From positions 100,438-164,437 of the forward strand of contig JADYZV010000046.1 of NCBI GenBank assembly GCA_020852965.1: DNA of 64,000 bases, written 5' to 3'. Under the pieces are notes generated by a model. The model was given only the letters and a program-made list of their open reading frames with translations, made no database searches and was not told the DNA's origin. The DNA is from Pirellulaceae bacterium. GTDB taxonomy: Bacteria > Planctomycetota > Planctomycetia > Pirellulales > Pirellulaceae. Shown here piece after piece: positions 19,764 to 27,555 of the stretch (positions are counted from its first letter, which is position 1; each line of letters opens with the position of its first letter). The translations under genes and the position numbers were made by a program.

Positions 19764-21224
19764 ATGTGCCGAATCACATGGTTGGCATTGGCCCTGGCAG
19801 CAACTTCGTTGCCGATCGCTTCGGCCGCGGAAACAACGGACCAGAAACCGCTCCAGAATCCGCTTCTGGCCGGAGCGGCGACCGCCAATATTACCCCCTG
19901 GTTAGGCGATGGCCTGGTCGGTAACTTCGGCACCCCACCCCCTGCTAAGTACGTCCACGACGAACTGCACGTGCGGTGCTTTGTGCTGGACGACGGCGAG
20001 ACGCGTATCGCGCTGGTCGTTATCGACAACATCGGCATCAACCGCGAAGTGTTGGACGAGGCCAAAAGGCAGGTGACTGAGGCGACCGGTTTGCCGGCGG
20101 ATCGAATGCTCATGTCCTGCACGCATACGCATTCGTCGGTGAGTACGCGTGGGAAGAATTCAGACCAGCCTGAACAGGAATTCACTGAGTACCAGCAATT
20201 CGTCGCCCATCGAATTGCCGACGGAGTGCAAAATGCGATTTACAACCTCCAGCCGGCCAGGGTGGCCTGGGGCACCGTCGACCTGCCCGGACAAGTATTC
20301 TGCCGGCGCTGGTTATTGCAACCCGGCAGCGCGGTGTACAACCCATTCGGAGAACTGGAGCAGGTCAAGATGAATCCTGGGAGGCGTCCCGATCTGCTGG
20401 AGCCCGCCAGTCCTGTCGATCCCCAGATTGCGTTTCTAGCGATCGAGACACTCGATGGCCGCCCTCTGGGGTTGTTGGCCAACTACTCGTTGCACTACGT
20501 GGGCGGGGTTGGACCCAATGACATCTCCGCCGATTACTTTGCTGTGTTTTGCGATCGAATCCAGGAGTTGTTGACCGCCGATCGGTTAGATCCGCCCTTT
20601 GTGGCCGCCATGAGCAACGGTACCAGCGGCAATGTCAACAATAACGACTACTCGAAGCCCTACGTGCGGCACAAGCCGTACGAAAAAATCCGCTTGGTCG
20701 CCGACCAATGCGCCCAGGCAGTACGCGGAGAGTATGGGAAACTTGTATGGCACGACCGCGTGCCGCTGGACATGCGGCAGCAGGAACTAGAATTGGGCGC
20801 ACGCAAGCCTACAGCCGCGCAGCTCGAACACGCCAAGAAGGTCCTGGCCGATCCAGATCCCGATCGAAAAGATGAGTTTCCACACGAGCGGAACTACGCC
20901 CAAAGAGCAGTTCGCATGCAGGAGTCGCCCGACAAGGTGAGCATCATACTTCAAGCGGTGCGAATCGGCGAATTGGGAATTTCTGCCATCCCCTTCGAGG
21001 TGTTCACCGAAACCGGCCTGGAGCTAAAGGCCTCCAATCCCTTCCAGCCGAGTTTCACGATGGAACTGGCCAACGGCAGCAATGGCTATCTGCCCACACC
21101 CGAGCAGCACCGACTTGGGGGCTACGAGACTTGGCTGGGCACCAACAGGGTAGAAGTACAGGCCACGGTCAAGATCGTCGATGTTCTGCAGAAGATGTTC
21201 GCGGAGCTGGCCGAAACACCCTAA
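19764..21224 (+). CDS. Secreted neutral/alkaline ceramidase-like protein
   Basis: A 486-residue protein with a signal peptide (CRITWLALALAATSLPIASA), started at the ATG at 19764 behind AAGGAGAA. It matches the N-terminal catalytic domain of the neutral/alkaline non-lysosomal ceramidase family: LLAGAATANITP at the start, the zinc-site pattern SCTHTHSSV, and NYSLHYVGG later on. The full-length family usually has a second C-terminal domain; at this length that domain is absent, as in most planctomycete homologues, which may hydrolyse substrates other than ceramide. The 3' end abuts a truncated endonuclease-like gene with no spacer, suggesting a deletion joined the two regions. Confidence 0.85.
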   Translation: MCRITWLALALAATSLPIASAAETTDQKPLQNPLLAGAATANITPWLGDGLVGNFGTPPPAKYVHDELHVRCFVLDDGETRIALVVIDNIGINREVLDEAKRQVTEATGLPADRMLMSCTHTHSSVSTRGKNSDQPEQEFTEYQQFVAHRIADGVQNAIYNLQPARVAWGTVDLPGQVFCRRWLLQPGSAVYNPFGELEQVKMNPGRRPDLLEPASPVDPQIAFLAIETLDGRPLGLLANYSLHYVGGVGPNDISADYFAVFCDRIQELLTADRLDPPFVAAMSNGTSGNVNNNDYSKPYVRHKPYEKIRLVADQCAQAVRGEYGKLVWHDRVPLDMRQQELELGARKPTAAQLEHAKKVLADPDPDRKDEFPHERNYAQRAVRMQESPDKVSIILQAVRIGELGISAIPFEVFTETGLELKASNPFQPSFTMELANGSNGYLPTPEQHRLGGYETWLGTNRVEVQATVKIVDVLQKMFAELAETP

Positions 21225-21864
21225 AGCTAGCTTTCCACATCGCAACGGAGTTGTGCGCAACGGCGGAACCGGCCTGATGCTTTGGAGTCGCATCCCGCTG
21301 GTGAATAGCCAAATTCGCTACCTCGTCTCCAACTCGCGTCCCTCCATCTTTGCTCAGGTAAAGCTGGACGACTATGGGGTGCTCAATTACGTTGGGCTTC
21401 ACCCACTGCCGCCCGGATTGCCGGTTGACGACGACGCAGGCCGGCACGATAGTCGCATTCGCGAGGCGGAGTTGATGCTGGTGGCGGAAATGGTGGCTGA
21501 TCAACCCGATGCGACTTGGATTGTGTCCGGAGATTTCAACGATGTTGCCTGGAGTCATACGACTCAGATGTTTCAAAGAATCAGTGGACTAAAAGATCCA
21601 CGGGTCGGACGCGGCTTTTACAATACCTACCACGCGATGTATCCCTGGCTGCGTTTTCCGATCGACCAGGTATTCATATCCTCAAACGGCAGTATTGCGG
21701 AAATGGGCAGATTTCATCCGGCCGGTTCCGATCATTTCGCAATCACCGCAGCGATCAAGTTTGCGCATCAGCCGATGGCGTATCCCACCGCTAGCTCAGC
21801 CGACATGAGGCAAGCGGAAGAGATGATTGAGGCTGGAAGGGAAGATGCACATCAGCATAAGTAG
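21225..21864 (+). pseudogene. 5'-truncated endonuclease/exonuclease/phosphatase (EEP) family gene
   Basis: The frame encodes the C-terminal half of an EEP domain: GTGLMLWSRIPLVNSQIRYL, then IFAQVKL, HPLPPGLP, the metal-site block VSGDFNDVAWSHTT, RGFYNTYHAMYPWLRFPIDQVF, and the C-terminal SDHFAI. The first half of the domain, including its catalytic Asn and Glu motifs, and the membrane helices that often precede it in this subgroup are missing. Recognisable similarity begins immediately after the ceramidase stop codon at 21224. An in-frame ATG inside the ceramidase gene (21181) could allow translation, but the product would lack half its active site. No frameshift is seen within the remaining part, so the truncation may be recent. 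Confidence 0.8.
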
Positions 21865-21978
21865 TCAAAGCAGGGAGGCCCTAGTGTTTTTGCTTTCAAA
21901 GCCGGTCGACGGCAACCATCTTGGTTGGGTACAATGTAACTATCGTGGGAGCTTTCCCTTGCGCACGGATTTCTATCT

Positions 21979-23700
21979 GTGGAGGTCAAGGACTTGGTTC
22001 AACCTCATATCGCATCAGCTATCGCATCAGCGAATTTTTTGCTCTTCACACTACTGTCGAATGCAACCGAGGATGTCGGCAAGTATGCAGTTCGCCATAC
22101 CCCATCTCCGATTGAGTACCGTGTGAGCGAACGACGACAAACCGATGATGCTGACAACGGTAGGAACGTGATATCCTACCGATGCTCTTGCGGCGCCGAG
22201 GTTTTAATATCCCACCAGAGCGAGGGGTGGTGTGCCAGCTGCGGTCAACAGACGGCATTTCGGGATTTGAATGCGACCCAGACGCTATCGTTCGGCGACG
22301 ATATCGATCGTGACACTTCGTTCTCGGTTGCGAACAGCCCCGATCGTTCGGGAGAGGAGCTTGGGCATTTTCGCCTGTTGTCGAAAATTGGCCATGGAGG
22401 TATGGGAGCCGTCTATCGCGCGATGGATCAATCGCTTGAGCGGCTGGTGGCAGTCAAGGTGATGCGCGCCGCTGGTCAAGGAGCGGATGGCTCGCTCGAG
22501 CAAGTGCAAAAACTGCTGCATGAAGCGGTCGTGCAAGCCCGCTTGAATCATCCCAACGTAGTGACGATTTACTACGTTGGACGCAACGATGAAGAACCTT
22601 TTTTTGCGATGGAGTTGTTAGCCGGACCGACGCTGGGCCATTTGATCCGCGAAGACCAATTGCCATTCAATGCGGTGATCAGTTACGCGCAGCAAGTAGT
22701 TGCCGCACTCAAGCAAGCCAGCTTATTGGGATTGGTGCACGGGGATATTAAGCCCGGAAATCTAATTCTGGCTGACAAAGAAACAGTGAAGCTCTGTGAC
22801 TTTGGGTCGGCAAAGACCGAACAGTGTGTTCCTGCGCAAGTGATTAGCGGTACCTTATGCTACATGGCGCCCGAGTTGGCGACGGGCACGGAGCCGAGTA
22901 TCCACAGCGATATGTACTCGCTCGGCGTGACATTGTTCGAGCTCACCTTTGGCCGGAGACCCTTTACGGTAACTGGCACAACGCTTCAAGAACAAATCCG
23001 CAGCCAACGTATCGCCAAAATTGAGTTCCCTACTAAATGGCCCGCCAAAGTGCCCGAGCGTTGGAAAGAACTCCTGACGCGCTTGCTAGCGCCCGAGCCA
23101 GAGGGTCGCTTTCCCAGCTACGAGACATTTGAAGCCGCCTTGCAGGAGCTCTCGCCGATGGGTTTCACGAATGCGGGACTACTCAGTCGCAGCATGGCGT
23201 TTGCGGTCGACTTGGCCTGTGCGGGACTATTGATGGCACCTTTCATTTTGCCCGGTCAGTTCGAAGGGCAAATCTCGGCTCAGATAGCAGCGGTAGGGCA
23301 GGCGGGAGAAGAACTTTCAGCGTACCTACTAAAAATTTTCGGTCGCATGGGAGTAATTGGCATTCTGGCACCCATCGTCCCCGCTATTGCGACCTGGATC
23401 GACTGGAAGGGATGGAGGACTCCTGGTCGATATATGTTTCAGTTGCGAGTCGTCGATCCCCATGGTCTCAAACTTGGCAGACGGAAACGAGTGCTCAGAG
23501 GCTTGATGCGCAATACTCCGATTTGGGTGACAGCTTTTATCGCCGCCGTGCTTGGTTTGCAAATGGATATGTTCGCGCTGATGCTGTCGCCTTTGGACGA
23601 AATCGTTCTCTTGATCGACACGATTCCAGTGCTGGGACTAAAGCGTCAAGCGCTGCACGATCGCTTGTTTGGTAGCCATGTTGTGTTGGACACCAAATAG
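21979..23700 (+). CDS. Serine/threonine protein kinase with zinc ribbon and C-terminal RDD membrane domain
   Basis: Up to 573 residues. A short zinc ribbon (YRCSCGAEV ... WCASCGQQ, about 67-90) precedes a kinase domain (about 128-395): Gly loop GHGGMGAVYRA, Lys in VAVKVM, catalytic loop HGDIKPGNLIL, DFGSAK, and GTLCYMAPE. The catalytic-loop Arg is replaced by Gly, so this is a non-RD kinase; the Asp, Lys and Asn are intact. The C-terminus is an RDD domain with several helices (RSMAFAVDLACAGLLMAPF ... TPGRYMFQLRVVD ... ALHDRLFG). RDD-fused kinases occur in planctomycetes, usually with unknown signals. The GTG at 21979 is the farthest start and has no clear ribosome binding site; a GTG at 22123, just before the ribbon, is a good alternative. 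It ends 16 bp before a convergent YCII gene. Confidence 0.88.
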   Translation: MEVKDLVQPHIASAIASANFLLFTLLSNATEDVGKYAVRHTPSPIEYRVSERRQTDDADNGRNVISYRCSCGAEVLISHQSEGWCASCGQQTAFRDLNATQTLSFGDDIDRDTSFSVANSPDRSGEELGHFRLLSKIGHGGMGAVYRAMDQSLERLVAVKVMRAAGQGADGSLEQVQKLLHEAVVQARLNHPNVVTIYYVGRNDEEPFFAMELLAGPTLGHLIREDQLPFNAVISYAQQVVAALKQASLLGLVHGDIKPGNLILADKETVKLCDFGSAKTEQCVPAQVISGTLCYMAPELATGTEPSIHSDMYSLGVTLFELTFGRRPFTVTGTTLQEQIRSQRIAKIEFPTKWPAKVPERWKELLTRLLAPEPEGRFPSYETFEAALQELSPMGFTNAGLLSRSMAFAVDLACAGLLMAPFILPGQFEGQISAQIAAVGQAGEELSAYLLKIFGRMGVIGILAPIVPAIATWIDWKGWRTPGRYMFQLRVVDPHGLKLGRRKRVLRGLMRNTPIWVTAFIAAVLGLQMDMFALMLSPLDEIVLLIDTIPVLGLKRQALHDRLFGSHVVLDTK

Positions 23701-23716
23701 TGATCATTATGGTAAG

Positions 23717-24070
23717 TCATTGAGGAAGCTCGGGTAGCTCAAACAGTGGTCGGATCTCGACGGTGCCCTTCTTGGCAGGCGGTATTCGCGCGGCGATGGC
23801 GATTGCCTCGTCCAGATTGTCCACGTCGACGATGTAATAACCTCCGAGCTGTTCAGTCGTCTCGGCAAACGGCCCGTCAGTTATCTGTCGCATGCCATCG
23901 CGGACTCGGACGCTCGTGGCGGTTTCGACGGAGTGAAGTGGCGAGGAGGCGATCCATTTGCCTTGAGCTTCAAGTTCTTTGCAAATGCCCATCGATTCGA
24001 TCATGCACGATTGGCGTTCATCGTCCGTCCACGACGATTCGGCACCATAGATCAGTAACATATACTTCAT
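23717..24070 (-). CDS. YCII-related (DGPF-domain) protein
   Basis: A 117-residue cytoplasmic protein of the YCII family, a small alpha/beta fold related to dimeric alpha-beta-barrel proteins. It shows the usual start KYMLLIYGAES, the ITDGPFAETTEQLGGYYIVD block from which the DGPF name comes, and the C-terminal KKGTVEIRP. The biochemical role of the DGPF branch is unsettled. Such genes are often found next to VOC/glyoxalase-like genes and ECF sigma factors; here a VOC gene sits 18 bp upstream on the same strand, but it has lost its 5' half. The pair was probably an operon before that damage. Confidence 0.9.
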   Translation of the reverse strand: MKYMLLIYGAESSWTDDERQSCMIESMGICKELEAQGKWIASSPLHSVETATSVRVRDGMRQITDGPFAETTEQLGGYYIVDVDNLDEAIAIAARIPPAKKGTVEIRPLFELPELPQ

Positions 24071-24088
24071 AGTTTGTATCCACCTATC

Positions 24089-24360
24089 TCAGTTCGCCTT
24101 TTCACTGGGAGGCATTGCCGACATGTCCATCCACATCATTTCCCAAACGTGGCCGTCCAAGTCGGCTAGGTTGCGGTTATACATAAATCCGTAATCTTGC
24201 ATTGCGTTGATGTCGGCGGTGCCGCCGTGCTTGGCTGCCAAGTCGTTCAACTTGCCAACTACTTCCCGCCCCTCGCAGGACAAGCACAGCATCACTTCGC
24301 TCGATGTCGTTGGCGGAATGGGACGGGTGGTGAAAGTGCGCCACTTGTCGTGAGTGAGTA
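24089..24360 (-). pseudogene. VOC (glyoxalase-like) gene lacking its 5' half
   Basis: The frame encodes about 90 C-terminal residues of a PhnB/glyoxalase-like VOC protein: LLTHDKWRTFT, STEV-like SSEVMLCLSCEGREV, the second half-motif MQDYGFMYNRNLADLDGHVWE with a metal-binding His and Glu, and WMDMSA. Intact relatives are about 130-140 residues. Upstream of about 24360 the reading frame continues, but the DNA there is a fragment of a Gfo/Idh-type oxidoreductase gene in the opposite orientation, so the encoded N-terminus is nonsense relative to the family. The paired beta-alpha-beta metal site of the first half is missing. Rearrangement rather than point decay is the cause. Confidence 0.82.
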
Positions 24361-24491
24361 ACATCGATCGACGGAACGGCTGCGATCCGCCATGGAATTT
24401 GTGGAAACCGGAGCACTCGGCCGCTGTGTGGTCGCCAAGGCATGGGAAAGCAGCAAGCAGGAAAACTCGGCTTTCCTTCGGACGGCACGCC
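24360..24491 (+). pseudogene. Fragment of a Gfo/Idh/MocA oxidoreductase gene
   Basis: This 132-bp stretch aligns with 12700-12832 of the intact oxidoreductase gene with about 85 % identity by eye and a single 1-bp gap. Shared runs include ACATCGATCGAC, AATTTGTGGAAACCGGAGCA and CAAGGCATGGGAAAGCA. The encoded piece corresponds to the region between the dinucleotide-binding and C-terminal domains. The gap shifts the frame, so it is not functional. It may come from a paralogue rather than directly from the local gene. Confidence 0.85.
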
Positions 24492-24629
24492 GTCGAATTC
24501 ACGAATGCACCGCGCTGTGCTAAATCGACTTGTCTCTCCACTGGACATGCATTGGCAAGCTACTCCCAGACTACAATTAATTCATTTGCGTCGAATGTGA
24601 CTGGTCCCCCAAGGTTTCCGCTTGGTGCG

Positions 24630-24715
24630 GACTGTGGGGAGGGCCAAAGCGGTGATGAATCCCCGCACTCCAAAAGAAGAGGCCAAAGCGGTGATGAATC
24701 CCCGCACTCCAAAAC
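24630..24715 (+). repeat. Dispersed repeat, family A, two tandem copies
   Basis: Two copies of CCAAAGCGGTGATGAATCCC plus CGCACTCCAAAA, at about 24630-24672 and 24677-24715. The second runs right up to the stop codon of the LRR lipoprotein gene (TAG at 24715-24717). The upstream flank of the first copy (GGTTTCCGCTT) is also shared with the copy at 4503-4566. Confidence 0.8.
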
Positions 24716-26073
24716 TATTCGACGACTTCTAATTTCGGATGGGCGGCGAGCAGTTCGTCAACGCCGGTGTAGCCGATGCCACTATTGCGTACATTGATCC
24801 ATGCCAACTTGGGCAAGTCTTTCAATTTGCTGGCCGCTTCGTCGTCGAGTCGCGTGCCAGAGATGTTGAGACGCTCGAGGTTCTGGAACTTCAACAACGT
24901 CTCGACCGACTTGTTGGAGATCTTGGTCGCTTCCAGATTGAGATCCACCAAGTTGGTCAAGCCGCTCATGGCAGCCAGAGCCGCGTCGTTCGTTTTTGTT
25001 TCTAACAGATTAAGCGTGACCAAGCCGGGAAGCTTGCCAATTTCCGACAGGCCAGCTTCGCTGATCAAACGGCATTCGGTCAATTCGAGATAATTCAGCT
25101 TGGGAAAGCCGCTGATAACCGCCATGGCCTGGTCGTCAGTGGAAGTCAGGCGTAGTTCGAGACGTTCGAGATTCTTCAACTCTTTGATCTTCTCAAAGCC
25201 TTCGCCGGTGATGTCGCACTCGCGTATCCGCAGTCGTTTGAGGTTCTTCAACTTGGCGATATCTGACATGCAGGCATCGGTAATCTTAGCTTGGTCCAAT
25301 TGTAGTGACTCGAGCGTTGTCATCTCACCAAGTACGGCAATCACCTCATCGCGGATAAAAGTCGTATTGAGATTGAGTGACTTGAGTCTTTTCAAACTGG
25401 TCAATTCGGCGACGCCTGCCTTGGTCACTTTGGCCCGCTCCAATTGCAGATCGACCAGTCCAGTCAACTGTCCCAGCGGTGGCATGCCGGCATCGGTCAG
25501 GTTGGTATTGCGTAAGTCGAGCGCGCGAAGTTTCTTCAGCCCCACTAGCGACTTCATGCCCGTGTCGGAGACACCGGTGAGTCGCAATACGAGGACTTCC
25601 AGGTTCGGGAGTTTACCAACCGACACCAGCGCAACGTCACTGATACCGGCACCGTAGAGGTCGAGCCGCTTGAGCCTGGTCAGTGTTTCAATCGAGTCGA
25701 AGCCCGCATCGCCGATCCCCGTCCCGCCCAGCTTGAGTGTTTCCAGACTCGGCAGCTTAGCCAGCAGCGGCAGCAACTCGCTGGCATCCTCACGACGATC
25801 GATGGCAGCTCCGACAACCGTCCCCGACTTGTTCTTGGTCAGCGTAAAGCCAGCTTCCTCCAATTGTTTCACCGCCGCTGGATCGTCCGCAGGGAGCGGT
25901 GCCGCTTCGAGCTTTGCGGATGCGTGGTCGGCTTGGGGCTGCTTGTCCGTGGCGTTGGACTTAACTGCCGTTGAGCTAGGCTGACAACCTATCGCTCCGC
26001 ACAACCAGCTCGCTGCACACGCTAGGCAGACTAAAGCACGAAACGAGGGGATGTGGTGGGGGCGATCGGACAT
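24715..26073 (-). CDS. Leucine-rich-repeat lipoprotein
   Basis: A 452-residue secreted lipoprotein. The N-terminus has a hydrophobic signal ending in the lipobox GAIGC, with Cys at about residue 30. From about residue 90 to the end it is built of about 14 LRRs of 23-24 residues, each with L..L..L..L.L..T.I.D..., as in LPSLETLKLGGTGIGDAGFD and LKKLRALDLRNTNLTDAGMP. This is the ribonuclease-inhibitor/internalin-like spacing often seen in planctomycete proteins. LRR surfaces bind proteins; no partner is evident. The next gene upstream on the same strand (26563-27414) is a shorter LRR lipoprotein, so the two may be related by duplication. Confidence 0.85.
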   Translation of the reverse strand: MSDRPHHIPSFRALVCLACAASWLCGAIGCQPSSTAVKSNATDKQPQADHASAKLEAAPLPADDPAAVKQLEEAGFTLTKNKSGTVVGAAIDRREDASELLPLLAKLPSLETLKLGGTGIGDAGFDSIETLTRLKRLDLYGAGISDVALVSVGKLPNLEVLVLRLTGVSDTGMKSLVGLKKLRALDLRNTNLTDAGMPPLGQLTGLVDLQLERAKVTKAGVAELTSLKRLKSLNLNTTFIRDEVIAVLGEMTTLESLQLDQAKITDACMSDIAKLKNLKRLRIRECDITGEGFEKIKELKNLERLELRLTSTDDQAMAVISGFPKLNYLELTECRLISEAGLSEIGKLPGLVTLNLLETKTNDAALAAMSGLTNLVDLNLEATKISNKSVETLLKFQNLERLNISGTRLDDEAASKLKDLPKLAWINVRNSGIGYTGVDELLAAHPKLEVVE

Positions 26074-26562
26074 GGGAGCTCCACAGGACAGACGGAAAGC
26101 GACGAAATCTCTACCTCAAAACTAGCCTTACCGCTGGCAATTGACAAGTATGTCAAAGCGGTTCCGGTGGTTGGTAAGGCTAGAAAACGTTACTTTTGAG
26201 ATTTGCTCGCGGCAAAAGCGATCGAGCGCTAGTTTGAAAACTCTAGCTCTAGTACGTTGCTGATTCCGAAAGCGGCAGCGGTGAAAGCTTGGGGAAGCGC
26301 GTAGATTGGCTGCTATTCTTTACGTTCCAGTCATCCGTGCTGCGGCTTTGCTATCCGTGCTAGCCAAAGTATTGAAGACTCGCACGGATGGCAGGGCCGG
26401 AGCACGGATATTGCAGCGCGCGTAGGACTCGTTACCTCGTCCACTACCTTCAGTGCTCATTGTCGTGGACGAGGTTACGAGTCCCGCTCGCAGTTCAAAC
26501 TGAATGGAGTTTAAGGTTTGCGGCGCATACGGACTGGCGACGGTAGCTAAGGGGATCAGAAG
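26074..26562. other. Intergenic region with repeats
   Basis: Holds CATCCGTGC-type motifs in both orientations (about 26331-26415) and an imperfect copy of the family B inverted repeat (26425-26485, listed separately). No gene is supported. Confidence 0.5.
26425..26485. repeat. Dispersed inverted repeat, family B, copy 1 (imperfect hairpin)
   Basis: The left arm at 26425-26448 (GGACTCGTTACCTCGTCCAC...) and the right arm at 26462-26485 (GTGGACGAGGTTACGAGTCC) are near-perfect reverse complements around a 13-bp loop. A perfect version lies at 41491-41559, and a half unit at the window end. Here it lies downstream of the 26563-27414 gene in its direction of transcription, so it could terminate that transcript. 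Confidence 0.75.
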
Positions 26563-27414
26563 CTACGGGGATTCGTGCTGGTGAGGATCGCGGTCGTGGT
26601 GCTGCTGATCGATGTGTACGTGCAATTTGGGTTTGGCCGCGAAGAGTAACTCCCATGCAGAGTCGCTGAGCGGACAATCGTCCAAATAGAATGAAGTTAA
26701 TTTCGGTGCGTTTGCGAGTTGGTTCAGGGCGGCATCGGTCAAGCTGGGGCCGATCAAGTGCAAGCTGCGTAGCTTCGGAAGCTTGGCAATTTCGGCGACG
26801 GCCGAGTCGTCGAGTTGAGAACCGCCAAGACGCAATTGCACCAGGCTGGGGAGCCTGGCCAAACTGGCAATGCCGTGCGAGGTGACCTGCGCTTGCGGCA
26901 CGTTGAGGATGCGAAGCGCATCGAGACCGCTCGTCCTCAATTGTTCGAAGCCACAATCCCCGACCCGACACTCGCGCAGCCGCAGATGTACCAAGCTTTT
27001 GACAGTCAAAACGTCCGACAGCGAATCATCGTCGACTCCACCAGCGTCGATCAAGAGCTGCTCGAGCGGGCCGTCCAATTGTGCAAGCTGCCGGAGTTGC
27101 TCGGCTGTGATCGCTTGGTCGGCAATGAGCAGCGTGTCGTCCGCGCCGGAAAGCACCGCTGCGAATTGCGACTGCCAATTGGAGTCCGCCGGCGGATTGT
27201 CGGTCGAGATCGATGATTCGGCGGGTTGGTTTTTTATCGAGGCGGAATCTTGCGGTGGGGCAGGGGAGCTGTTTGGTCTCTGGCAACTAGATAGTACCAA
27301 ACCTGCCAAGACCGTAGATAATATTAAGATGGTTGCTCGTTGCGGCGGGTGAAATCTATCATTCTGCCGGCCATTGTTCTGCCTTGCGTCGACTTGGGGA
27401 GTAGGCAGTATCAT
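26563..27414 (-). CDS. Short leucine-rich-repeat lipoprotein with His-rich tail
   Basis: A 283-residue lipoprotein. A polar stretch of about 27 residues precedes the hydrophobic signal ATILILSTVLAGLVLSSC, whose last residue is the lipidated Cys. A Pro/Ser-rich linker follows, then about seven LRRs (LVHLRLRECRVGDCGF, LPSLVQLRLGGSQLDDSAV, LPKLRSLHLIGPSLTDAAL). The C-terminus HVHIDQQHHDRDPHQHESP is rich in His and may bind metal. The long n-region means the start could lie slightly downstream, but there is no internal Met before the signal. It is related in architecture to the LRR lipoprotein at 24715-26073. Function is unknown. Confidence 0.75.
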   Translation of the reverse strand: MILPTPQVDARQNNGRQNDRFHPPQRATILILSTVLAGLVLSSCQRPNSSPAPPQDSASIKNQPAESSISTDNPPADSNWQSQFAAVLSGADDTLLIADQAITAEQLRQLAQLDGPLEQLLIDAGGVDDDSLSDVLTVKSLVHLRLRECRVGDCGFEQLRTSGLDALRILNVPQAQVTSHGIASLARLPSLVQLRLGGSQLDDSAVAEIAKLPKLRSLHLIGPSLTDAALNQLANAPKLTSFYLDDCPLSDSAWELLFAAKPKLHVHIDQQHHDRDPHQHESP

Positions 27415-27417
27415 GGT

Positions 27418-27540
27418 AACCGTTCATGAGTTAATTTGTTGACCACGAATCACACGAAGAGCACCAGTAGAGATTTTTTCGTGTTTTTCGCGTGTTTCGT
27501 GGTTAATTTAACTCGCAATCCTTCAAGTTCGGGAACGGCT
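27418..27540. repeat. Dispersed repeat, family E, with inverted ends ('empty' form)
   Basis: The element starts with AACCGTTCATGAGTTA and ends with AAGTTCGGGAACGGCT, so its ends are inverted (ACCGTTC / GAACGG). Inside, GACCACGAATCACACGAAGA faces TTCGTGTTTTTCGCGTGTTTCGTGG, also inverted. The same outer and inner parts occur at 39967-40285, where about 180 bp of extra DNA separates the halves. The element lies between an LRR gene and the dehydrogenase gene. Confidence 0.75.
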
Positions 27541-27555
27541 AGCCTGTTTGGTTGG

